Of a stretch of DNA of 11,443 nt, positions 6,601 to 11,443 are shown piece by piece. Numbering within the stretch: position 1 is the first letter of the stretch; every line of letters begins with the position of its first letter. Source of the stretch: an uncultured Lachnospiraceae bacterium. Lineage in GTDB: Bacteria > Bacillota > Clostridia > Lachnospirales > Lachnospiraceae. Under the pieces are notes generated by a model, which saw only the letters and a list, made by a program, of their open reading frames with translations, did not search any database and was not told the origin of the DNA. Both the position numbers and the translations under genes were made by a program. The stretch is from positions 1 to 11,443 of the forward strand of contig CADCQU010000082.1 of assembly GCA_902803635.1 (NCBI GenBank), written 5' to 3'.

Positions 6601-9022
6601 CTAAATCCGTGAGTCCGACCACGCCAGCGGGCGTTTCCTTATGCGCATACTCGGCAAATGCCTGGTTGCAGGCCAGATAGACTCCTGTTTGGGCGTCCTT
6701 GGTGAAGGACATGGCGGGCATATTGTTGAGAAGGGATGAGACGGACTCCTGAAGCTCGATGATCCTTTGCTGGGTGCTGGCTTCCTTCTTTTGCGACACA
6801 TTTGCCGCAAGCTCGGCATTGGCTTCCTTGACAACCGCATCCTTCCGGGGACCGTCAACGGAGAGGATGGCAACGGCAAATGCAGAGCTCCCGGTGACGG
6901 GATTTGTGAAAACCCGCCGCGCAAAGGAGTGAATGACAGACCCATCCTCAGTCCGCTCGTCAATAAAGGCCCGGTCATTTGCAAGGCGGCAGTCCGTAAG
7001 CGCCTTTAAAAATCCGGAACCGAACCTGACCGTCGGCACCGTGCGCGGCGTGTTGTTTTCGCCCGTAACAATGCCAACCGTCCGGCGCAGAAAGCCATGG
7101 CAGGACTGGTTCCCGCGCACAAGCCGGATCCCGTCCCCGTCCGCATTGAGCTCGATAATCCCCATGGGGATTGTGTCGAAAATGTTGCGGAATACGTTTT
7201 CGTCAACGCTCGCCATGAACGAGAGGTCATAGAGGTTGATGCGTCCCATGGCATCATAATAGCCGGTCTCCTCCGGGTTCTCGAAACCAATCTGGATGCC
7301 GGTTTTATAGCGTTCCAAAATGTTGGAAAGCGGGGTGGGCTTTAAATAGTAGTAGCCCTGGAGCTTCGAGCAGCCGATGGTCTGGAGGAAGCGGACCTGT
7401 TCCACCTTCTCCACGCCCTCGCAGATCGTATCCACGCCCAGGGCGGTTGCCATTTTCATCAGCTCCGTCAGGATAATCCTGCCTTTGTCGCCCTCCTCCA
7501 GCTTCCGCATGAAGCTCATATCGAACTTGATGAGGTCAAAGGGGATGCTCTGCAGAACGTCCAGCGCGGAGTACCCGCTCCCGAAGTCGTCCATCCAGAC
7601 AGGAAAGCCCAGGCTCCGGAACCGCTCCACCTGCGTCTTCATAAATTCAAAATCACTGCCAATGATACTTTCCGTGATTTCGATGGCCAGCCTGTCCCGG
7701 CTAATCCCGGCAGCGTCCACCCTCTTGCGGATTTCCTCCACCATGTCGCAGGCGTCGAAATCGGATCTGGAGAGGTTGACGGACTGGGGAACGATGTAGA
7801 GTCCCGCATTTTCCAGCGTCCGAATCTTCTCCAGTACCTCTTCCACCACGAAGAGATCAAGCTTATAGATGACCCCTGCATTTTCCAGTTCCGGAATGAA
7901 GTCGGCGGGGGAAAGGAAGCCCTTCACCGGATCAATCCACCGGGCCAGCGCCTCCTCGTCGCACACTCTTCCGCTGACCGCCCGGACGATTGGCTGGTAA
8001 TAGACCTGCACCCATTTTTCCGCGATGGCCCTGTCCAGATTCGAAAGAAGGTACTGGCGCATTTTGAGCTCGCTCCGCATTTTCTTCTTAAAAATCTTGA
8101 AGCGGGAGGTGCCCGATTTCGGGATGGAGTCGCAGGCCATCTTGGCCCGGTCGCAGGCCGCGCTCATGGGGATCTCCTCCGTTCCGTCCGGATAGATGCC
8201 GACCCGAACCGGAAGCGAATTCCCGCCGTTCAGCCCGCCCATTTGCGTAAAGAGCCGCCGCAAAATGTCCTTCACCCCTATTTTGTCGGTATACACGGCA
8301 AAGTGGTCCGCATTGACGTGGCAGCAGTTTTCATTGCCAAAGGTCTCCTCCAAAAGCCTGGCAAAGGCTTTCAGCAGCTTGTCGCCTTCCGCAAAGCCGT
8401 AAACGTCGTTATAGCCCTTCATGCCGTCGAGGTCAAAAAAGAGAAGAACCGCTTTGCCGCCATTTTCCTTCAAAGCATTCTTTTCCTCCTCGGCCAGAAG
8501 GAAAAAGTGGGTCATGTTGGGAAGCCCGGTCAGCTGGTCATAGTAGTTGGCTTTGAGGAAGCTCTCCTCGTGCAGCGCATGGTTGAACACCTTGTTCAGC
8601 GTCGCAACCTGCTTGTCGTCCTCGGTATATTCGCCTTCGTCCGTATACCATACATACGCAAGCCGAACGCCGTTTCCGGTATAGACGTGCTCGCCGATGC
8701 CGTGGATGATGCGGCAGGGCTGCTGCTCTCCGTGGTGCAGCTTTGCCCGGAAGATCACCTCGTATTTTCCGCCCTCCACGGTAAATCGGTGCACGGCATC
8801 CGCAAGCCTCCCGACATCATCGGGGTACGTGTTGGCCAGCGCGTTCTGGTTGGAGACGCGGTAGGCCTCGGCCTTGTCCTCGTAGCCAAACAACTTGCAG
8901 AAGCCCTCCGACACGGCAAGCGTATACACATGCCGATCCACGAACTGGTAGACAGCCAGCGGCGTTGGCTGCATCTCAAGAATCCTTAGCTCTGTATCGC
9001 TAAAACGATATACTGTTCCCAT
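3671..9022 (-). CDS. Giant multi-PAS, triple-GGDEF, EAL c-di-GMP signalling protein
   Basis: A 1783-residue soluble protein with no signal peptide or membrane helix. Domains, numbered from the ATG at 9022: PAS-like (~22-128); GGDEF-like with NADHF in place of GGDEF (237-241), so probably inactive; EAL (~320-570) with all expected metal and catalytic residues (E357 of EAL, N416, E448, D478, D479, K499, E535, Q555), so a predicted c-di-GMP phosphodiesterase; PAS-like (~608-727); PAS (~760-875); three mutually similar PAS-like modules (~897-1025, 1039-1164, 1178-1298); GGDEF (~1318-1470) with intact GGDEF at 1397-1401 and the metal-site Asp1357, so a predicted diguanylate cyclase, without an RxxD inhibitory site; PAS (~1492-1617); and a last GGDEF-like domain with DGTKF at 1694-1698, probably inactive. 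It likely reads several signals and sets local c-di-GMP. The open frame extends 8 codons upstream to a TTG, but GGGAGG with a 6-nt spacer selects the ATG at 9022. Flanking repeats suggest a single-gene unit. Which activity dominates cannot be told from sequence. Confidence 0.95.
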   Translation of the reverse strand: MGTVYRFSDTELRILEMQPTPLAVYQFVDRHVYTLAVSEGFCKLFGYEDKAEAYRVSNQNALANTYPDDVGRLADAVHRFTVEGGKYEVIFRAKLHHGEQQPCRIIHGIGEHVYTGNGVRLAYVWYTDEGEYTEDDKQVATLNKVFNHALHEESFLKANYYDQLTGLPNMTHFFLLAEEEKNALKENGGKAVLLFFDLDGMKGYNDVYGFAEGDKLLKAFARLLEETFGNENCCHVNADHFAVYTDKIGVKDILRRLFTQMGGLNGGNSLPVRVGIYPDGTEEIPMSAACDRAKMACDSIPKSGTSRFKIFKKKMRSELKMRQYLLSNLDRAIAEKWVQVYYQPIVRAVSGRVCDEEALARWIDPVKGFLSPADFIPELENAGVIYKLDLFVVEEVLEKIRTLENAGLYIVPQSVNLSRSDFDACDMVEEIRKRVDAAGISRDRLAIEITESIIGSDFEFMKTQVERFRSLGFPVWMDDFGSGYSALDVLQSIPFDLIKFDMSFMRKLEEGDKGRIILTELMKMATALGVDTICEGVEKVEQVRFLQTIGCSKLQGYYYLKPTPLSNILERYKTGIQIGFENPEETGYYDAMGRINLYDLSFMASVDENVFRNIFDTIPMGIIELNADGDGIRLVRGNQSCHGFLRRTVGIVTGENNTPRTVPTVRFGSGFLKALTDCRLANDRAFIDERTEDGSVIHSFARRVFTNPVTGSSAFAVAILSVDGPRKDAVVKEANAELAANVSQKKEASTQQRIIELQESVSSLLNNMPAMSFTKDAQTGVYLACNQAFAEYAHKETPAGVVGLTDLDIFDHETAAHFVEDDKKALGMDEPYVFFEDVRDAAGGEKHFQTTKLKFIDSSGRQCLLGLCQDVTEAFRIRQERDRTKKAYEEAKNDSAIYARLHELTGNFICVYVIDPESGHYREFSSTEEYEKCFAQAKEGEDFFAAVRKASKAYTYPDDLERLLSRVTMESILAEIEKNGSFTFIYRVLLNGKPLYVQMNAVLVEEEEGLRLVVGLNDIDAEYRQREMDREIARQKDVYDQITASLAEQYDTLYYIDIETDTYVEISSTNEYKKLNVPATGNDFFAESRRSIRKYVHPEDQEIVMSLHYKDVMLDNLKNGHSFSMNWRLVVNGEVRHIRHTELLARDGKHIIVCIKNIELEIQTELALKESQKRSVTFTQIAERLADHYDMIYYIDSETTHYVELSAKRLSGEMKVQEEGDDFFGTARKNADRLIFPEDLERIKLFLDRDNLISQLDARRQLTEDYRMLLADGQTQFTRMSVTYSSDHSHFIICVENREENVRREQEHLSELKLANEMARRDELTHTKNKTAYREMERRLQEEIDGDGQPFGIVVCDINGLKVINDTKGHKAGDEYIKAACMLICRIFQHSPVFRIGGDEFVVVLMDGDYEDRKYLVGSLQRQVEENTRIGEGPIVASGISKFRRGEDRHVVDVFNRADSRMYEDKIRLKEMKLVQESHSLKEKANLRIITEERRIMLEALYKAFEMVSDGTYVFLCDMKYDFSRWSKNAVDIYGLPAEYMYGAGDVWENHIHPEDRAAYHKGIDEIFAGNAAGHDMQYRAQRPTGEYDVLTCRGIVIRDPSGEPDYFVGNIRNHNLLGHIDPLTGLHNQYGFFEDVDSYIKRNTSFSVVLFGISRFSEINEKYGYHFGNRVLQVHAREALARTGEMGHLYRMDGTKFAVISNTLPVAELQKGYDDYRAFLQEGLQVDDRKLVLELHAGALRVEDPGIDSQTVYACLGYADEESKAKCHGELVEFHEGIEEES

Positions 9023-9028
9023 ACGCAA

Positions 9029-9034
9029 CCTCCC
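9029..9034 (-). promoter_or_regulatory. Ribosome binding site deciding the giant gene's start
   Basis: GGGAGG on the minus strand stands 6 nt before the ATG at 9022. It lies inside the longer open frame that begins at a TTG at 9046, so it argues that the upstream TTG is not the start. Confidence 0.75.
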
Positions 9035-9037
9035 ACG

Positions 9038-9116
9038 GATGTCCAAAGATGGCCCCCCGGTATCAATCGTATTGACCGACCGCGAAAGACCATCTCCGAT
9101 GTCAAAAGACGGCTCC
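9038..9116 (-). promoter_or_regulatory. Leader of the giant gene, with direct repeat and small hairpin
   Basis: The probable 5' leader contains a 19-nt direct repeat, plus-strand GATGTCCAAAGATGGCCCC (9038-9056) and GATGTCAAAAGACGGCTCC (9098-9116), with 3 mismatches and 60-bp spacing. Between them lies a short inverted repeat: CGGT plus CAAT, with a two-base bulge, pairs with ATTGACCG (9058-9078). The leader does not match the conserved core I would expect of a GEMM c-di-GMP riboswitch. The repeat could be a regulator-binding site or duplicated upstream sequence; no regulator is identified. Confidence 0.4.
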
Positions 9117-9132
9117 TCGAAAAATATATATC

Positions 9133-9138
9133 ATTATA
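9133..9138 (-). promoter_or_regulatory. Candidate -10 box for the giant c-di-GMP gene
   Basis: On the minus strand the hexamer TATAAT is a perfect -10 consensus in an AT-rich patch, about 110 bases before the ATG. No good -35 box stands 16-18 bases upstream (the hexamer at 17-nt spacing is ATGAAA), so the promoter may depend on an activator or be weak. Confidence 0.5.
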
Positions 9139-9252
9139 ACATATCACTCCCCGTTTTTCATCATCAACCTTACACCTTCATCAACCTTATTGTTACTCCA
9201 GACACAGTTCAGGTACCCCTCGAAAAAGGCTTCATTGCTTCGTGAAGAGCCT

Positions 9253-9388
9253 GTCATCCTGAGCGAAGCGAAGGATCCCGTTAGGTTTTTCCCAAAATTG
9301 ACGGGATTCTTCATCGCTTTTCATCATTCCTCATCGCCGAAGGCGATTCGATTCAGGGATATCCGAAGGACGCGCTCTTCAGAATGAC
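9253..9388 (+). repeat. Interspersed inverted-repeat element, copy C (136 bp)
   Basis: It starts GTCATCCTGAGCGAAGCG and ends CTTCAGAATGAC. It contains CATCGCCGAAGGCGAT and has the same order of blocks as the reverse complement of copy A, at the same 136-bp length. It lies upstream of the giant gene's promoter-like region. The right end is followed by AAAAAGAGGAGC and then CCTGAACAGTAAC, a motif shared with the flanks of copy B. It does not code for protein. Confidence 0.8.
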
Positions 9389-9419
9389 AAAAAAAGAGGA
9401 GCCGCCTGAACAGTAACAC

Positions 9420-9498
9420 AGCCTGGTCGCAAAATCAGCCACAAGCTTGCTTTTCGGGGCTTTGTGGCTGATTCCAGGAGGCAAGCCTGGTCGCAAAA
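9420..9498. repeat. Divergent hairpin unit framed by a 15-bp direct repeat
   Basis: AGCCTGGTCGCAAAA occurs at 9420-9434 and again at 9484-9498, with a partial third copy (AGCCTGGACG) at 9499. Between them lies a perfect 12-bp stem, AATCAGCCACAA (9433-9444) with TTGTGGCTGATT (9462-9473), around a 17-nt loop containing TTTTCGGGG. The stem is unrelated to that of the tandem array just downstream, but the loop (GCTT, then TTTCGGGG) is shared. This reads as a related structural unit. The linker GGAGGCAAG is the exact reverse complement of CTTGCCTCC in the array. Confidence 0.65.
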
Positions 9499-9528
9499 GC
9501 CTGGACGTCTTCGGACAGCCCCCACTTT

Positions 9529-9843
9529 TTAAGCTCAAAACACTTATTTCGGGGATTTGAGCTTATCTTGCCTCCAAGCAGTCCACGCATGTTAAGCTCA
9601 AAACGCTTATTTCGGGGATTTGAGCTTAACTTGCCTACAGGCAGTCCACGCATGTTAAGCTCAAAACGCTTATTCCGGGGATTTGAGCTTATCTTGCCTC
9701 CGGGAATTCCCCGTATGTTAAGCTCAAAACGCTTATTTCGGGGATTTGAGCTTATCTTGCCTCCGGGAATTCCCCGTATGTTAAGCTCAAAACGCTTATT
9801 TCGGGGATTTGAGCTTAACTCGCCTCCGGGAATTCCCCGCATG
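9529..9843. repeat. Tandem array of five 63-bp hairpin units
   Basis: Five units start at 9529, 9592, 9655, 9718 and 9781, each exactly 63 bp. Each holds TAAGCTCAAA and TTTGAGCTTA as 10-11 bp perfect arms around a 16-nt loop with GCTTATTTCGGGG (unit 3 has TTCCGGGG, unit 1 ACACTT), then a 26-bp linker. Linkers come in two kinds: units 1-2 end CAGTCCACGCATG, while units 3-5 have CCGGGAATTCCCCG, itself a palindrome. The array lies just downstream of the DUF3021 stop and would be transcribed as a chain of hairpins if that transcript continued. Because 63 is divisible by 3, open frames appear on both strands across it; these are judged not to be genes. Whether it acts as terminator, RNA stabiliser, protein-binding array or mobile repeat is unknown. 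Confidence 0.9.
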
Positions 9844-9883
9844 TTATGACAGAAAGCAGGGGGGCCGCCTGTAGCGGGAATAA

Positions 9884-10339
9884 TCACCCCCTAATAGACT
9901 CGTTGATTGCCTTGATATCCTCCTTCAGCTTCCTATACTGCACAACTCCGATAATCGCATATGTCACGGCGTATCCGGCCAGCGTACAAATAATCGCCTG
10001 CGGATATTTCTGAAGCTGCCAGAGATAAATCGTGATAAAGAGACAGACCGCGCTCGTAATAACAAAATAGAGGCACCACTGGACAATCACCCCAATCCGC
10101 CGGCACTCAAAAAGAACCGTCGCCCCGCCAAAGGTTGCTCCAATCACGCCGTAAAGCAAGACGTTCACGTACGTGGCCATCACCGGTGTCGGAAACTTCG
10201 CCAAAAAATCAGGCGAAATAGAGACAAAACCGGGGGTCCCCAGCCCGTTCCCAATCACATCAATCAAGAGATTCACCACAAGCCCGACAAAGGCAGAAAT
10301 CAGGAAGCTTGTACCCGCTCGCCGAAAAAACATCTTCAT
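9884..10339 (-). CDS. DUF3021-family four-helix membrane protein
   Basis: A 151-residue integral membrane protein with four predicted helices (about residues 10-29, 54-78, 84-107, 114-134) and a basic and charged C-terminal tail (YRKLKEDIKAINESIRG). The arrangement, with the upstream LytTR-domain gene, is the common DUF3021/LytTR pair of Bacillota, in which the membrane protein is thought to modulate the small DNA-binding regulator. The open frame reaches a TTG at 10354, but GGGAGG with a 7-nt spacer points to the ATG at 10339, giving MKMFFRRAG as the start. A gap of about 106 bp separates it from the regulator. The TGA stop overlaps a GTG that opens the repeat-array frame; this is probably chance. 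Family assignment rests on layout plus partner; biochemical function is not known. Confidence 0.85.
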   Translation of the reverse strand: MKMFFRRAGTSFLISAFVGLVVNLLIDVIGNGLGTPGFVSISPDFLAKFPTPVMATYVNVLLYGVIGATFGGATVLFECRRIGVIVQWCLYFVITSAVCLFITIYLWQLQKYPQAIICTLAGYAVTYAIIGVVQYRKLKEDIKAINESIRG

Positions 10340-10445
10340 ATTCGATCCTCCCAAATAATTCTACCTATATGATTAACCAAAAGCGTTCTGTTTCGTTTGA
10401 AATTCGCGGTCTTTTCATATGTTCAACCAGCTGTAACAATTCTAC

Positions 10446-10898
10446 CTACTCCTTCTCCCCCAAAAGCAACGCCTTAATCTTCGCGACATTTCTTCGGGAG
10501 GTATAGGTCTCGTACCCCGTACACATGATGACCCGGATCGTCCCCATGACGCTCAGGTCAAGGCTCCTGATCTTCCGTACGTTGACAAGTTCCGACTTGG
10601 AAATGCGCACGAAGCCTGCATTTGCCAATTCCGACTCCAGCTCGTAGAGCTTCTTCGAGACCACGTACCTCCCCTCCGCATCCATGGCAAATACCCGCTG
10701 CCCCTCCGCAAAGAAGGAGACCAGGTCCTTCGGCATGAGCCGCCGCCGGTTCCCGCGCTCGTCCGTCGCCGGGAGGGACGTATCATAAAGGGCATGCAGC
10801 TCCTCCAGCACACGCCTCGCCTCCTCATCCTCGCGATTTTTACATACATGAATCTCCAATTCCGCATACTTTGCAGAAATCTCCGGCTTAATCCGCAT
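10446..10898 (-). CDS. LytTR-domain DNA-binding transcriptional regulator
   Basis: A 150-residue stand-alone LytTR regulator without a receiver domain. The N-terminal part (about 1-45) contains an EIHVCKNREDEEARRVLEEL helix region, and the LytTR domain (about 50-147) shows FVRISKSELVNVRKIRSL and YETYTSRRNVAKIKALL, the classical signature of beta-strand DNA-binding regulators. Such proteins typically bind near their own operon and the adjacent ABC transporter genes. The chosen start, ATG at 10898 (MRIKPEISAKY), matches how family members usually begin, and AGGAG stands 10 nt upstream. A longer reading starts at ATG 10916. A perfect AGGAGG at 10943-10948 is 26 nt from that ATG, too far to serve it. 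Pairs with the downstream DUF3021 gene; the upstream permease is separated by a hairpin. Confidence 0.88.
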   Translation of the reverse strand: MRIKPEISAKYAELEIHVCKNREDEEARRVLEELHALYDTSLPATDERGNRRRLMPKDLVSFFAEGQRVFAMDAEGRYVVSKKLYELESELANAGFVRISKSELVNVRKIRSLDLSVMGTIRVIMCTGYETYTSRRNVAKIKALLLGEKE

Positions 10899-10972
10899 CG
10901 CTTCCACGCTCCTCATCAGGGTTCGGACTTCTTTTCGGTCTTCCTCCTATCGTACCCCAAGAAATGAGACAA

Positions 10973-10997
10973 GGCAACCTCTTTTCCAGAGGTTGCC
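10973..10997 (-). terminator. Hairpin between permease and LytTR regulator genes
   Basis: A perfect 10-bp stem, GGCAACCTCT (10973-10982) with AGAGGTTGCC (10988-10997), and a 5-nt loop lie about 35 bases past the permease stop codon. On the minus strand it is followed by TTGTCTCATTTC, which is T-rich but not a clean T-run, so it could be a weak terminator, an attenuator or a processing site between the transporter and regulator genes. Confidence 0.6.
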
Positions 10998-11030
10998 CGA
11001 GAAAAAGCGTGGCCGTGACGGAGAGGGGCC

Positions 11031-11443
11031 TCACTGCAAATCCGCCCGCATTTTCGTCTTAAAGAGCACCGAGGCAAGCACGGTCAAAATCACCGCGCAG
11101 CACACCACCACAAGAAGCGGCAGCCCGAAGCTCTCCCAGCAAAAATCCATTTGTATGGCCGCCCGCACGGACTTCGTGCAATACAAAAACGGCAGACATT
11201 TGCAAATGGTAAGAAGCACGCCGCCAGTATGTTCCGCGTCAAACCAGATCGCTCCCATAAACGACCCCAGCGAAATGATAACGGAGCAAAGCCCGGGGGC
11301 CGCGTTCTGGTTAAAGAGCGTCCCGAAAATGAACCCGATGGCGGTTAACATCAATGCGGACGGCAGAAGCGTCAGCAGCCCGCAAATGAGCCCCAGCGGG
11401 GAGATTGCCGTTCCAACAACAAGCGAGATAAGAAACGCCGCCA
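11031..11443 (-). CDS. ABC-2 type transporter permease, C-terminal part (partial)
   Basis: The reading frame is open through the right edge. The last 136 residues are visible, continuing upstream of the internal TTG/ATG pair near 11350 as AAFLISLVVGTAISPLGLIC. At least three to four hydrophobic helices are seen. The segment GFIFGTLFNQNAAPGLCSVI, followed by GSFMGAIWFD and a short LPFLYCTKSVRAAIQ stretch, is typical of the ABC-2 permease domain. These are membrane parts of multidrug, antibiotic or lipid exporters; the ATP-binding partner is expected beyond the right edge but not seen. The neighbouring LytTR/DUF3021 pair commonly accompanies such exporters, which suggests regulation of this one. 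The start codon is outside the window, and the substrate cannot be told. Confidence 0.85.
   Translation of the reverse strand, partial: AAFLISLVVGTAISPLGLICGLLTLLPSALMLTAIGFIFGTLFNQNAAPGLCSVIISLGSFMGAIWFDAEHTGGVLLTICKCLPFLYCTKSVRAAIQMDFCWESFGLPLLVVVCCAVILTVLASVLFKTKMRADLQ

Noticed and set aside
3695..8989. Long open frames on the plus strand opposite the giant gene (up to about 300 codons)
   Set aside because: They are shadows of a GC-rich coding strand, with no domain recognised and no start signals.
9022..9130. GEMM-type c-di-GMP riboswitch in the leader of the giant gene
   Set aside because: The conserved riboswitch core is not recognisable; only a small bulged hairpin and a direct repeat are seen.
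9529..9843. CRISPR array
   Set aside because: Units are 63-bp full tandem repeats with near-identical linkers, not short repeats with unique spacers, and there are no cas genes.
9568..9849. Plus-strand open frame with repeated SSKRLFRGFEL peptide
   Set aside because: Open only because the 63-bp period keeps the frame; no ribosome binding site, and the opposite strand is equally open.
9592..9850. Integron attC-like sites (GCTTAAC ... GTTAAGC fit the RYYYAAC/GTTRRRY cores)
   Set aside because: Core-like ends occur only after some units, the enclosed sites are about 37 bp, cassettes would be about 26 bp and lack genes, and no integrase is present.
10355..10445. 17-codon small gene and LytTR binding sites between the LytTR and DUF3021 genes
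   Set aside because: The small frame has no ribosome binding site. The repeated ATTCTACCTA motif occurs twice but about 80 bp apart, not at LytTR-type spacing.

Overview
This window is an ordinary-looking bacterial chromosome segment in which every supported protein gene lies on the minus strand. It reads, in transcription order from high to low coordinates: an ABC-2 type permease running off the right edge, a LytTR-domain regulator, a DUF3021 membrane protein, an array of hairpin repeats, a very large cyclic-di-GMP signalling protein, UDP-galactopyranose mutase (glf), a rhodanese-domain lipoprotein, and two tandem DUF3592 membrane proteins, one interrupted by a stop codon. The moderately GC-rich genes, strong AGGAGG-type ribosome binding sites, the LytTR/DUF3021 pair, a Gram-positive style lipoprotein and the DUF3592 proteins point to a Bacillota (Clostridia, plausibly Lachnospiraceae). 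That placement is inference from gene families, not from a marker gene.

Right part (9884-11443): permease, LytTR regulator and DUF3021 protein form a family-typical exporter/regulator cluster. A perfect 10-bp hairpin separates the permease from the regulator. Both regulator genes are best started at internal ATGs downstream of the longest open frame.

Middle (9047-9883): intergenic. It holds five perfect-register 63-bp tandem hairpin units (9529-9843). They are preceded by a divergent hairpin (9433-9473) with a different stem but a related loop, and by a copy of a short interspersed element (9253-9388). The promoter-like -10 and leader of the giant gene are also here.

Centre (3671-9022): one 1783-residue protein carries PAS-like, degenerate GGDEF, intact EAL, two PAS-like, three mutually similar tandem PAS-like modules, intact GGDEF, PAS, and degenerate GGDEF domains. 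It has one candidate c-di-GMP phosphodiesterase and one candidate diguanylate cyclase on the same soluble polypeptide, and is the most striking gene here.

Left part (1-3520): glf and the rhodanese lipoprotein are separated from their neighbours by copies of the same interspersed element (2201-2336, 3521-3602, and a decayed fragment near 1051-1091). The upstream DUF3592 gene has an in-frame TAA exactly where the family continues into a second membrane helix; the lost helix is still readable downstream. No tRNA, rRNA, CRISPR array, transposase or phage gene was seen. The repeats (one element family and one hairpin array) and the giant signalling protein are what most deserve a second look.
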